57,149 bases of DNA from Ruminococcus sp. (GTDB lineage: Bacteria; Bacillota; Clostridia; Oscillospirales; Ruminococcaceae): positions 1 to 57,149 of the forward strand of contig JAFVCV010000019.1 of NCBI GenBank assembly GCA_017478965.1, read 5' to 3'. Position 1 is the first letter of the stretch. The number at the start of each line of letters is the position of its first letter. The notes under the pieces were generated by a model. It made no database searches. It was not told the origin of the DNA and worked only from the letters and a program-made list of their open reading frames with translations. The translations under genes and the position numbers were made by a program. This document shows, piece after piece, positions 7,060 through 15,303 of the stretch.

Positions 7060-7683
7060 ATGGGATTATTCAAAGACTACGTCAGCCAGACAAGAAAACC
7101 CGAGGGACGGCTCGGGAAAATGATGATAAAAGGCATGAACTCCGGCCACGCTAAAATGGCGGACTGGGGACTTGCGCATCTTAAAAAGACACAGCCTGCC
7201 AGGATAGCAGAGCTTGGCTGCGGCGGGGGACGAAATGCAGGGGAGCTGTTAAAAAAGTATCCCGATGCCAAAGTCACTGCGATAGACTATTCGCCGCTGT
7301 CGGTGGAGCAGGCGGCAGAGTACAATAAAGATATGATCGGGCAGGGCAGATGTGAGGTCATGCAGGGCGATGTTTCAGCACTTACGCTTGAAAAGGAAAG
7401 CTACGATCTTGCCACAGCCTTTGAGACTATCTATTTCTGGCCGGGACTTGAACAGTGCTTTTCGCAGGTGGCAGGCATACTCAAAAAAGGCGGTATTTTT
7501 ATGATCGTCAACGAGTCGGACGGCACCGACAAGACCAGCCTGAAATTTGAGAAGATCATCGAGGGCATGAAGTGCTATACCGCCGAGGATATAGAGACGG
7601 CTCTGAAAGCGGCGGGCTTTTCAGAGGTAAAGGTCGATCACCACCAGGCAAAGCCTTGGCTGACCGTCATTGCGAAAAAGTGA
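7060..7683 (+). CDS. Class I SAM-dependent methyltransferase (first paralogue)
   Basis: 207 residues. Glycine-rich SAM-binding motif I is AELGCGGGRNAG (50-60), followed by an acidic residue at AIDYSP (Asp76). Later come ATAFETIYFWPGLEQ and LKKGGIFMIVNE, typical of class I Rossmann methyltransferases. It is clearly related to the next gene: both begin with a KPEG/EPKG-R-G-(K/R)MM segment and share TAFET(I/V).FW. AGGAGG lies 5 nt before the ATG. Target unknown; a small-molecule or peptide substrate is likely given the neighbours. Confidence 0.85.
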   Translation: MGLFKDYVSQTRKPEGRLGKMMIKGMNSGHAKMADWGLAHLKKTQPARIAELGCGGGRNAGELLKKYPDAKVTAIDYSPLSVEQAAEYNKDMIGQGRCEVMQGDVSALTLEKESYDLATAFETIYFWPGLEQCFSQVAGILKKGGIFMIVNESDGTDKTSLKFEKIIEGMKCYTAEDIETALKAAGFSEVKVDHHQAKPWLTVIAKK

Positions 7684-7707
7684 TGCTGCTGCGATCGGGA
7701 GGACATT

Positions 7708-8304
7708 ATGAGTTTTACAGATAATTTCGGAGAACCTAAAGGTATGATCGGCAGAATGATGCTCGTAACTATGGACAGGGAGCATCTGCCGATGGCGAAA
7801 TGGGCGCTTGAACAGATCGAGATCCCGCAGGAGGGGTACATTCTTGACATCGGCTGCGGCGGGGGCTACAACATAAAGCGTATGCTTTTAACAAGTGAGA
7901 AAGGCAAGTTCATAGGGCTGGACATTTCAGAAGAAAGCGTCAGAAAGTCGAAAAAGGTCAACAGCGGCGAGCTTGGCAAAAGAGTAAAAATAATAAAAGG
8001 CAGCGCCGAAAAGCTGCCCTGTAGACCCGAAAGCATCAGCCTTGTAACGGCTTTTGAAACGGTGTTTTTCTGGAAAGATGTCGCTCTGTCTTTCAGGAAT
8101 ATTTACAGATGCCTGAAAAAAGGCGGAAGCTTTGCAGTAATAAACAATTACGGCGACCCGGGGGTTGACTGGGAGAAAAAAGTCCCGTGTATGACAAGGC
8201 ATACGGCAGAAGAACTAAAGGAGAAAATGGAGCTAGCAGGATTTACCGGTATTACGGTAAGTAAGAAGGATAATTTGTTTCTGGTCTGCGGAAAGAAAGA
8301 ATAG
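7708..8304 (+). CDS. Class I SAM-dependent methyltransferase (second paralogue)
   Basis: 198 residues, 24 nt after the first methyltransferase. Motif I is LDIGCGGGYNIK (46-57), with Asp72 in IGLDISEES. VTAFETVFFW and LKKGGSFAVINNYGD match the first paralogue at equivalent positions. It also shares the upstream string GGAGGACATTATG with that gene, which supports an old tandem duplication. The two have diverged strongly outside the motifs, so their substrates may differ. Cytoplasmic. Confidence 0.85.
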   Translation: MSFTDNFGEPKGMIGRMMLVTMDREHLPMAKWALEQIEIPQEGYILDIGCGGGYNIKRMLLTSEKGKFIGLDISEESVRKSKKVNSGELGKRVKIIKGSAEKLPCRPESISLVTAFETVFFWKDVALSFRNIYRCLKKGGSFAVINNYGDPGVDWEKKVPCMTRHTAEELKEKMELAGFTGITVSKKDNLFLVCGKKE

Positions 8305-8314
8305 AGGGATATAA

Positions 8315-8836
8315 ATGAAACGAACGTTAAAACGATCTCTCAAAGTCAGCGTACTAATGGGTGCTCTCGTTCTTATACTCCCGTATCTTGCCCCGCCGAA
8401 GCTGGTGCTGAGATTTCTTCCAAAGGACGTCTATGAAGCGGGCAAGGATCACCCGGCGCCCTCAAAGAAAAAGCAGCTGCTTGGGCATCTGCTCACGCTG
8501 CTTTTCTGCGGATACTTTCTTCGGATAATGAAAGAAAACGCCGATGAGATAAAGCAGGAGAGGCTTGGCTTTGGTGAAGCCTTCAAGCGGCTTATGGTAT
8601 TTCTGTATGTCGAGAAAGCATTCGACATCATCGTGCTCGATCAGTTCCTCTGCATGACCAGCGGCTATTACAAGCGGTCCTACCCCGAGACTAAGGACTG
8701 TGCCGGCTGGCATAACAGAGGCTGGAACAATAAACAGCAGGCCGCAAGGCTGCTGCTTTATCCGATCGTCTGTGGGGTGCAGGCATATCTTCTGACGAAT
8801 AAGGCGGAGAAAAATGATGCTGTATATGATAAGTGA
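8315..8836 (+). CDS. Small membrane protein of unknown function
   Basis: 173 residues. An N-terminal hydrophobic stretch (VLMGALVLILPYLAPP) and a second one around LLGHLLTLLFCGYFLRI suggest at least two membrane segments; a third hydrophobic region lies near the C-terminus (LLLYPIVCGVQAYLL). A polar motif, KDCAGWHNRGWNNKQQ, lies between. I do not recognise the family. Last gene of the operon, 10 nt after the second methyltransferase and followed by a terminator, so it is probably co-expressed and might transport or anchor the pathway product. Confidence 0.6.
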   Translation: MKRTLKRSLKVSVLMGALVLILPYLAPPKLVLRFLPKDVYEAGKDHPAPSKKKQLLGHLLTLLFCGYFLRIMKENADEIKQERLGFGEAFKRLMVFLYVEKAFDIIVLDQFLCMTSGYYKRSYPETKDCAGWHNRGWNNKQQAARLLLYPIVCGVQAYLLTNKAEKNDAVYDK

Positions 8837-8984
8837 TAAAAACGCAGAAATGCTTTGTTTCGGGCATACTGACGGCAGGCGGTGCAAATCGTCAGAGCTT
8901 GGTCTTGATAATTAGGATATGAAGGACAAAACCGGGACTGGTCCTGAGCCTGCCCCTATCGGCCTCATCACCGCAGATAACGGA

Positions 8985-9021
8985 AAAACTGCCCTCACGC
9001 TTTAAACGGGGGCAGTTTTTT
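8985..9021. terminator. Intrinsic terminator between convergent units
   Basis: AAAACTGCCC (8985-8994) pairs with GGGCAGTTTT (9010-9019), followed by TT. The flanking A and T runs let it work for both the plus operon ending at 8836 and the minus gene ending at 9054. Nothing else is recognisable in 8837-8984. Confidence 0.75.
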
Positions 9022-9053
9022 CATATATCTCTCTCCGTTCTTAACGGAGAGCT

Positions 9054-9836
9054 TTATACTTTCAGGGTGGCTGCGGCCTTGTCGAAGATGCGGTGCAGCT
9101 TTTCCTCCAGCTTCGTACCCTCAAGGTCCTTAGCATATTCCAGCACAAATCCGCAGTCGCTGCCGTTATTGTCAAAGCCGTAGAAGTACATGACCCTGTC
9201 ATAATAGTTCACGACCTTAGCCTTATACTGCATAACGCCGCACTTTCCGCTGACGTCCTCCCAGACTGCTATCTGCTCCTTTGTCTTTGCGGTGTTGCGG
9301 CCGGGAACGCCAGTCTCTCTGTAGCCCTTGCCGCCGAAATACACAACGTTCAGCGCACTGGTCAGATAGATCAAAGGGTCCTTTATACCGTATTTTTCAT
9401 AAAGCTCATCAGCGTTCTGAGGAGTGACTGTCTCAGGAGTATAGATCACACAGTCCTCGATCTCGGCGGCCCCGGAGTCGTATTCCATGAAATTGTCCGG
9501 CACTTCATAACCCTTGCAGCCATAGCACTTCACCTGCTTGAAAGGCCTGATCGGCGTCTGAGCATCAGCCCTGATGTCCTCATGGGTGCCGGTCCCTTTA
9601 TAAGGGCCGCTGTGCTCGGCGTTAAGGTCATAGACCGTCCCCTTTTGCAGTATCTGTTCCCCCTGGGCCGGCTGAGCAGACTGGACCGGCTGCGCAGCGT
9701 TCTGTGCGGGAGCGGCGCCCACGGCCTCGTCCTTTTTGTTCAGCGCCTGCTGGATAGCGTTAGAAAAGTCCTGATTGCCGGCGGCCTTGTCCAGTACCTT
9801 GCCGACCTCCTTGAAAACATTGTCAAAAAGTCCCAT
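9054..9836 (-). CDS. Hypothetical soluble protein
   Basis: 260 residues, ATG at 9836 with GGAAGGAG upstream. The N-terminus is an amphipathic helix (GLFDNVFKEVGKVLDKAAG) followed by an alanine/glutamine/proline linker (about 40-65). The C-terminal domain (about 95-255) includes KCYGCKGYEVPDNFMEY and YDRVMYFYGFDNNGSDCGF. No signal peptide. I do not recognise the family. Transcribed alone from the promoter at 9894-9922 and convergent with the methyltransferase operon. Confidence 0.6.
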   Translation of the reverse strand: MGLFDNVFKEVGKVLDKAAGNQDFSNAIQQALNKKDEAVGAAPAQNAAQPVQSAQPAQGEQILQKGTVYDLNAEHSGPYKGTGTHEDIRADAQTPIRPFKQVKCYGCKGYEVPDNFMEYDSGAAEIEDCVIYTPETVTPQNADELYEKYGIKDPLIYLTSALNVVYFGGKGYRETGVPGRNTAKTKEQIAVWEDVSGKCGVMQYKAKVVNYYDRVMYFYGFDNNGSDCGFVLEYAKDLEGTKLEEKLHRIFDKAAATLKV

Positions 9837-9893
9837 AATATGGCTCCTTCCTTATATTGCTCATTATTGCTGCCATACCCTGGCATCAATTAG

Positions 9894-9922
9894 ATTATAG
9901 CACATCTTTTCAGATTTTTCAA
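9894..9922 (-). promoter_or_regulatory. Promoter of the 9054-9836 gene
   Basis: Minus-strand TTGAAA (9917-9922) and TATAAT (9894-9899) with a 17-nt spacer. It lies between the end of the GH3 gene and the start of the hypothetical gene. Confidence 0.6.
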
Positions 9923-9931
9923 GATGAGCGT

Positions 9932-12712
9932 TCAGTCTATGCCGCTGCGCTTCATCGGCTCCTTCTCGTCAAGGCTGATGTCAAGGCTGATAAGGTCCAG
10001 CCCCCCGAGGCCGAAATGGAGCCTTACTATGGTATAGCGTGAGAACATTGGCACCGCCTTAACGGTGAAGGACACAGGCTTGCCGCCGGTGCCGTTGAAG
10101 GTGAAGGTCGCCGCCGGGGTCCCGAGACTGAAAACTGTCACCGGCATCTGGGCTAGCTCTCCGGCATCTGAGCTTGCGGTCAGGGTAAAGTCGTACATAC
10201 CCATCTTCGTCACGTCCACCGTGAAGCTGTAGTCGGCGTTGGGGGCGGTCCTTACCCCGCTCAGGTCCACTTTCAGTTCTCCGTCAAGTACAAATACCTC
10301 GGTGCCGGGGTTCTCGTCGATATCCTCCTCAGGCCTGTCGGTGATGCTGATATCTTCGTCCTCCCCCATGAGTCTCTTCATGGCGTGGGTGGTCATAAGA
10401 AAGCTCAGTATATTCCTTGCGCTCCTTTGCAGCTCCCCAAGGGTCAGCCTGCCGTCAGCAAGGGCGGCCCTGACGTTGTCACCGTTCACCTCACCGTCTG
10501 CGCAGACCATATAAACGTCGTTCTGCGCCCTTACCATGGCCGCAAAGTCGTTCTTGTCCGGCCCGGAGCCACGGCGGCTGATATTTGCCCACCAGTCCGT
10601 CATCACAAAGCCCTCATAGCCCCACTGCTCTCTTAGTATCATAGTGTCAAGGCCATAGTTTCCGGCGGTCCACAGGTCGTTGACCTTACCGTAGGTGGTC
10701 ATTATAGACTTTCCGCCGCCCCTTTTCACTGCGATCTCAAAGCCCTTGAGGTAGATCTCCCTCAGCGCCCTCTCAGAAACCTCCGCATCCAGGAAATGTC
10801 TGTTGGTCTCCTGGTTGTTGCCGCAGAAATGCTTGACGGTCCCCTCAACGCCTGCGCTGTGAAGGCCCATAAGCTCTGCCGCCGCCATGGTCCCGGTCAA
10901 AAACGGGTCCTCGGAGAAATACTCGAAATTGCGCCCGTTGAGGGGGTGGCGGTGGATATTCATTCCCGGTCCCAGGAGACAGTCCACCTTGTTGGCCCTC
11001 ATCTCGGTCCCCATAAAGCCGAAAAGCTCTCTCACCAGGTCCTTGTTGAACGTGGCACCGATCAGGGTCCCGTTAGGCAGGCTGAAGGCCTTGGTGCCAA
11101 CATCCAGTCTCATGCCCGAGGGCCCGTCCGAACAGCACCCGCACGGCACCCCAAGCTCACTGAGCCTTTCCGACACACCGCCGAAGGCCGCCGCCGTGCC
11201 GGGGGTCACTTTTGGCGAACACATACCCTCGCCTCTGACAAGGCAGTTAAGGTCCTGCAGGTCAAGCTGTGCGATGAAGTCCTCCAGGGCAGCCTTCCCC
11301 TTGACAACATCACAGAGCTTTATGCCCCGGTCGCCGGTAAACGGTATCTCCTCCGGCAAAGCGCTTTTTATGCGCCCCTCTTCGTCAAGCTCGCTGAGGG
11401 GTACCTGCTCGAAGCAGAGCTTAGCCTTCCCGTCGTCTCCCTCCACGGCCTTCATTCTCTCAAAGGCCTTTACGGGTGCTAAGGACTGACAGTACTGCGC
11501 CCCGATAAGGTCCTCCTTCAGCTCAAAGCTCATGACTTCCTCGGCGTCCCTGACGTTCTTTCCCATGAAGAGCCTGTAAACGCCCTTTTCCATCACCATG
11601 CCGAACGGGTGTCCTGTAACGCCGCTGTCATCATAGCTCCACAGGTCCTCATACCTTACCTCGATGTCAAGGACCTGCTTTTCGCCGGGAGCAAGGGTAC
11701 GGGTCTTCTCAAAGCCCACAAGGACCCTTGCGGCCTTGCCCAGCTTGCCCATGGGGGCCTGGCAGTAGACCTGAACGACCTCCTTGCCGCTGACCTTACC
11801 GATGTTCTCTGCCTCTGCCGTAAGAGTCAGCACCCCTGAGGGCAGCTCGCCCTCCTTGACGCCCACGGGCCTTATGGCAAAGTCCGTATAGGAAAGTCCG
11901 AAACCGAAGGGATAGCGGACCCTCTCCGGAGCGAAGGTCGAGAAATAGCGGTATCCCACATATATATCCTCGGTATAGAAATTTCTGTCCCGGTCGTAGA
12001 AATACTTGTCCGACGGGTAGTCGCTGATATCGAAAGCCACCGTGTCCGGCAGTCTCCCGCTGGGAGAAACGTCCCCTAAAATGACCCTTGCTGCACCTGT
12101 GCCGCCGGTCATTCCCCCCTGCCAGAGGTAGAGCACCGCCGCCGGGTCAAACTCGTCCACAAAGCTCATGTCGATGATGTTACCCACATTCAGCAGCACA
12201 GCCACACGGCCAAAATACTTTCTGACCGTTCTGAGCATATCCTTTTCACCGGCGGTGAGCAGATATGAGCCTTCCTGACAGCTGTTGTCCATCTCCTCGC
12301 CTGCGGTCCTTCCTATAATGACCAGGGCCGCCGCAGATGTCTCTGCCGCAGACCTTACCAGCTCTTCCTCCAGAGGCATCTCCTTCTGGCTCCATGGCTC
12401 GCCTCCCCAGCCCTCGCCAAGGTCGAAGGGGTTCTGCGCCGTCCATTTTCTGTAGGTATCCAGCACCCTTTCATTGAGCCTTGCGCCCTCCTGCAAAAGC
12501 CCGTCGATGACGGAAGTGACCTTTGAAACATTCACCATTCCCCCCGAGCCTGTGCCGCTCTTATAATAGTTCAGCTGTATGCGTCCGAATACAGCGATCT
12601 CCTCGTCCCTGCTCACGGGCAGCGCCCCGCCGTCGTTCTTCACCATAACGATGCCCTCGGCATTGACCTTTACAGCCTTTTCAACATATTCGTTCCAGTC
12701 CAGTACTGCCAT
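9932..12712 (-). CDS. GH3 family beta-glucosidase with swapped domain order
   Basis: 926 residues without a signal peptide, so intracellular. The usual C-terminal GH3 domain comes first: EGIVMVKNDGGALPVS at the N-terminus, then a fibronectin-III-like part (VGYRYFSTFAPERVRYPFGFGLSYTDF). The catalytic TIM barrel follows (about 460-770), with CSDGPSGMRLD, GPGMNIHRHPLNGRNFEYF and TVKHFCGNNQETNRH. The nucleophile is Asp706 in FVMTDWW. A last 130 residues form a predicted beta-sandwich. The swapped order is known from Ruminococcus albus and Butyrivibrio beta-glucosidases. It likely cleaves imported cello- or xylo-oligosaccharides. Confidence 0.9.
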   Translation of the reverse strand: MAVLDWNEYVEKAVKVNAEGIVMVKNDGGALPVSRDEEIAVFGRIQLNYYKSGTGSGGMVNVSKVTSVIDGLLQEGARLNERVLDTYRKWTAQNPFDLGEGWGGEPWSQKEMPLEEELVRSAAETSAAALVIIGRTAGEEMDNSCQEGSYLLTAGEKDMLRTVRKYFGRVAVLLNVGNIIDMSFVDEFDPAAVLYLWQGGMTGGTGAARVILGDVSPSGRLPDTVAFDISDYPSDKYFYDRDRNFYTEDIYVGYRYFSTFAPERVRYPFGFGLSYTDFAIRPVGVKEGELPSGVLTLTAEAENIGKVSGKEVVQVYCQAPMGKLGKAARVLVGFEKTRTLAPGEKQVLDIEVRYEDLWSYDDSGVTGHPFGMVMEKGVYRLFMGKNVRDAEEVMSFELKEDLIGAQYCQSLAPVKAFERMKAVEGDDGKAKLCFEQVPLSELDEEGRIKSALPEEIPFTGDRGIKLCDVVKGKAALEDFIAQLDLQDLNCLVRGEGMCSPKVTPGTAAAFGGVSERLSELGVPCGCCSDGPSGMRLDVGTKAFSLPNGTLIGATFNKDLVRELFGFMGTEMRANKVDCLLGPGMNIHRHPLNGRNFEYFSEDPFLTGTMAAAELMGLHSAGVEGTVKHFCGNNQETNRHFLDAEVSERALREIYLKGFEIAVKRGGGKSIMTTYGKVNDLWTAGNYGLDTMILREQWGYEGFVMTDWWANISRRGSGPDKNDFAAMVRAQNDVYMVCADGEVNGDNVRAALADGRLTLGELQRSARNILSFLMTTHAMKRLMGEDEDISITDRPEEDIDENPGTEVFVLDGELKVDLSGVRTAPNADYSFTVDVTKMGMYDFTLTASSDAGELAQMPVTVFSLGTPAATFTFNGTGGKPVSFTVKAVPMFSRYTIVRLHFGLGGLDLISLDISLDEKEPMKRSGID

Positions 12713-12849
12713 TATTATCCGCTCCTTTCATGTCCGGTCTTATCACAAAGCAAACGGCGCCTGCCCATCAGTTCATACGCTGATGCCGTTTACTATAGAT
12801 TATATCACGGTCCGGCGCTCAAATCAACCCCCGGAGCATTTTTTTGCCT

Positions 12850-12883
12850 TTGCAGCAGAAAACGCTCCCGCATAGCGGGAGCG
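12850..12883 (-). terminator. Terminator hairpin after the Asp-box protein gene
   Basis: CGCTCCCGC (12863-12871) and GCGGGAGCG (12875-12883) form a 9-bp stem with a 3-nt loop. On the minus strand GTTTTCTG follows. It lies downstream of the gene ending at 12941. Confidence 0.6.
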
Positions 12884-12940
12884 CTCTCTGTAAGTTTTGG
12901 TAAAGAAGAAGTCGGAAAATATATAGATGTGAAAAACTCT

Positions 12941-14035
12941 TTAGTAAAGGTCGATATCACAGGACCATGCCCTGGGCGAAAAGTCTTCCCTTTCCATATA
13001 GATACGCAGGGTGCTGCCGCCAAGGTACATAGGTTCAAAGCGCAGTCCGGTGTCTGATATATCCTTGATAACGTCCCAGTGTTCCCCGAAAATCATCATG
13101 TCAAGGTCTATGCTCGCTTCATAGGAGAAAGGAACACCGTACCAGTCAAAGCTGACCATAGTCAGCTTCGGCAGGCCGTCTATATCGGCGCCGCTGGTCC
13201 TGAAAAATACCAGATCGCCGTTGTCAAGAGCAAAGCAGGTCATGGTACCGTTGGGAACGCTGATGGTCTTGTTCTCGTTCACCCAGGTCTTACCGTTGTC
13301 GCTGCTGGTGTAGACCTTGTAATATACGTTCCCCATAGCCACCGAGCCTTCATCGCTGTAAAGGGCATAGAGCCTGTTCTCGTCGATGCGGTTGGCCAGT
13401 CCCCTCATATGGAGGTCTTCATATGAGATCACTGTATCCTGGGCGGGAGCGCTTTCCTCAGGGACCTTTGTCTCTGCGGGCTTTGCGGCAGTTACTTCTG
13501 CCGGGGCCTCATCTTTCACTGGTGCGCTGGTAACTGCCGGCTTTGTCTTTTCGGCAGCCTTCTGGCTGTCTGTGCTCTTTGTCTGCGGGTCCTTAGTATC
13601 CGTCTTACCGTTTTCTGTCTTTCTTGTCTCCGTCTTTTTGCTGCCTGCACCAAGCTCGATGACCTTTGGAGCCTCTGAGCTTTTTGTCTCAACTGCCTTT
13701 GCGGTCTGGGACTCTGCGGGGGCTTTCTCTTTTTTCTCATCTCTCCCGCTTTTGTCCTGGGCCTTGTCCTCTTTCTTTTCTTCGGCTTTGCTCTCTGTCT
13801 TTTCTTCAGCCTTTGTCATGACTTCCTCGCCGTTCTCTGCCGCAGCTGCGTTTTTCCTGACGAGCCTGGCGGTGTCGGTGGTCTTTTCCTCCCTGACATA
13901 TACAGCGCTGCCTGTGCTGGCGCTGTCATTGTCGGTCATCAGAAAAATACCCGTCGGCACTCCTGCGGTCACGATAACTGCCGTTGCTGCAATGACTATC
14001 TTTCTCGTCAGTTCCTCTGTGATCTTTGTTTTCAT
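12941..14035 (-). CDS. Membrane-anchored protein with lysine/glutamate-rich stalk and Asp-box domain
   Basis: 364 residues from ATG 14033-14035, chosen because GGAGGAG lies 7 nt upstream. One membrane segment near the start (KIVIAATAVIVTAGVPTGIFLM) leaves the rest outside the cell. Residues about 50-210 are a low-complexity stalk rich in Lys, Glu, Ala and Thr. The C-terminal 150 residues are globular and include SSDNGKTW, an Asp-box (BNR) motif as seen in beta-propellers, although only one copy is visible. Probably a cell-wall-spanning protein of unknown role. The related ATG 60 nt upstream is less well placed. Confidence 0.65.
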   Translation of the reverse strand: MKTKITEELTRKIVIAATAVIVTAGVPTGIFLMTDNDSASTGSAVYVREEKTTDTARLVRKNAAAAENGEEVMTKAEEKTESKAEEKKEDKAQDKSGRDEKKEKAPAESQTAKAVETKSSEAPKVIELGAGSKKTETRKTENGKTDTKDPQTKSTDSQKAAEKTKPAVTSAPVKDEAPAEVTAAKPAETKVPEESAPAQDTVISYEDLHMRGLANRIDENRLYALYSDEGSVAMGNVYYKVYTSSDNGKTWVNENKTISVPNGTMTCFALDNGDLVFFRTSGADIDGLPKLTMVSFDWYGVPFSYEASIDLDMMIFGEHWDVIKDISDTGLRFEPMYLGGSTLRIYMEREDFSPRAWSCDIDLY

Positions 14036-14240
14036 TTTGATCTCCTCCGTTTGTCTGTTCTTTTGTTTGTTGTTTTGCCTTTCTTTGTCCTGCATCTGTT
14101 AGTCGCTGTTGTCTACTCCTTGGTTATAAATTTTTTTATTTTTTTCTTCTGCTCTCTTTTTCTCTCTTTCTGTCTATTAGACGCACGGACCCTCAGGTCG
14201 GTTACAACTTTTTTTAAAAAAATTTTCTGACAGAAAAAAA

Positions 14241-14267
14241 GTCCCCCGGAAAAATTTCCCGGGGGAC
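14241..14267 (-). terminator. Strong intrinsic terminator of the GGGtGRT operon
   Basis: GTCCCCCGG and its complement CCGGGGGAC form a GC-rich stem around an A/T loop, followed on the minus strand by seven T residues. It lies 24 nt after the stop of the gene at 14291. Confidence 0.85.
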
Positions 14268-14290
14268 TGTACAGATCATTTTCAAAAGTA

Positions 14291-15289
14291 TTACTTCATA
14301 GCCTCTTCAACAGCAACTGCGCAGGCAACTGTTGCACCGACCATCGGGTTGTTGCCCATGCCTATAAGGCCCATCATCTCAACGTGTGCGGGAACAGAGG
14401 AAGAGCCTGCGAACTGAGCGTCACTGTGCATTCTGCCCATAGTGTCAGTCATGCCGTAGGAAGCGGGGCCTGCTGCCATGTTGTCAGGGTGCAGGGTCCT
14501 GCCTGTGCCGCCGCCGGAGGCAACGGAGAAGTACTTCTTGCCGGCGTCGGTCCTTTCCTTCTTGTATGTACCTGCAACAGGGTGCTGGAACCTGGTAGGA
14601 TTGGTGGAGTTGCCGGTGATGGAAACGTCAACGTTCTCCTTCCACATTATAGCAACGCCCTCGGTAACATCGTTGGCGCCGTAGCAGTTGACCTTAGCTC
14701 TCAGGCCGTCGGAGTAAGCCTTGCGGAATACTTCCTTTACTTCGCCGGTGTGATAATCCATCTCAGTCTCAACATAAGTAAAGCCGTTGATACGTGCGAT
14801 TATCTGAGCTGCGTCCTTGCCCAGACCGTTAAGGATGACTCTCAGGGGCTTCTGTCTTACCTTGTTGGCCTTCTCAGCGATACCTATAGCGCCCTCAGCG
14901 GCAGCGAAGGACTCGTGGCCTGCAAGGAATGCGAAACACTCGGTGTCCTCCTCCAGCAGCATCTTGCCCAGATTGCCGTGGCCAAGGCCTACCTTACGCT
15001 GGTCGGCAACAGAGCCGGGTATGCAGAAAGCCTGAAGGCCCTCGCCGATGGCAGCAGCAGCGTCGGCAGCCCTTGTGCAGCCCTTCTTTATAGCGATAGC
15101 GCAGCCTACTGTGTAAGCCCACTTTGCGTTCTCAAAGCAGATAGGCTGTATGCCCTCTACCAGCTTGTATATGTCAAGACCCTTGCTCTGACAGACCTCT
15201 GCGCACTCTTCTATGGAATTGATACCGTATTCCTTGATGACAGCAAGGATCTGCTTTTCTCTTCTCTCATAAGATTCAAACAATGCCAT
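14291..15289 (-). CDS. GGGtGRT protein
   Basis: 332 residues with the name-giving ASGGGTGRTLHPDNMA near residue 265. The family (PF14057) is widespread in anaerobic Firmicutes and uncharacterised. Other conserved-looking parts are GHGNLGKMLLEEDTE, CFAFLAGHESFAAAEGA and GNNPMVGATVACAVA. No signal peptide or membrane segment. It lies 14 nt after a NifU-like scaffold gene with its own AGGAGG site, so the two form an operon ending at the terminator at 14241. The pairing suggests a role linked to iron-sulfur clusters, but the reaction is unknown. Confidence 0.85.
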   Translation of the reverse strand: MALFESYERREKQILAVIKEYGINSIEECAEVCQSKGLDIYKLVEGIQPICFENAKWAYTVGCAIAIKKGCTRAADAAAAIGEGLQAFCIPGSVADQRKVGLGHGNLGKMLLEEDTECFAFLAGHESFAAAEGAIGIAEKANKVRQKPLRVILNGLGKDAAQIIARINGFTYVETEMDYHTGEVKEVFRKAYSDGLRAKVNCYGANDVTEGVAIMWKENVDVSITGNSTNPTRFQHPVAGTYKKERTDAGKKYFSVASGGGTGRTLHPDNMAAGPASYGMTDTMGRMHSDAQFAGSSSVPAHVEMMGLIGMGNNPMVGATVACAVAVEEAMK

Positions 15290-15303
15290 TTTACTGATCC
15301 TCC

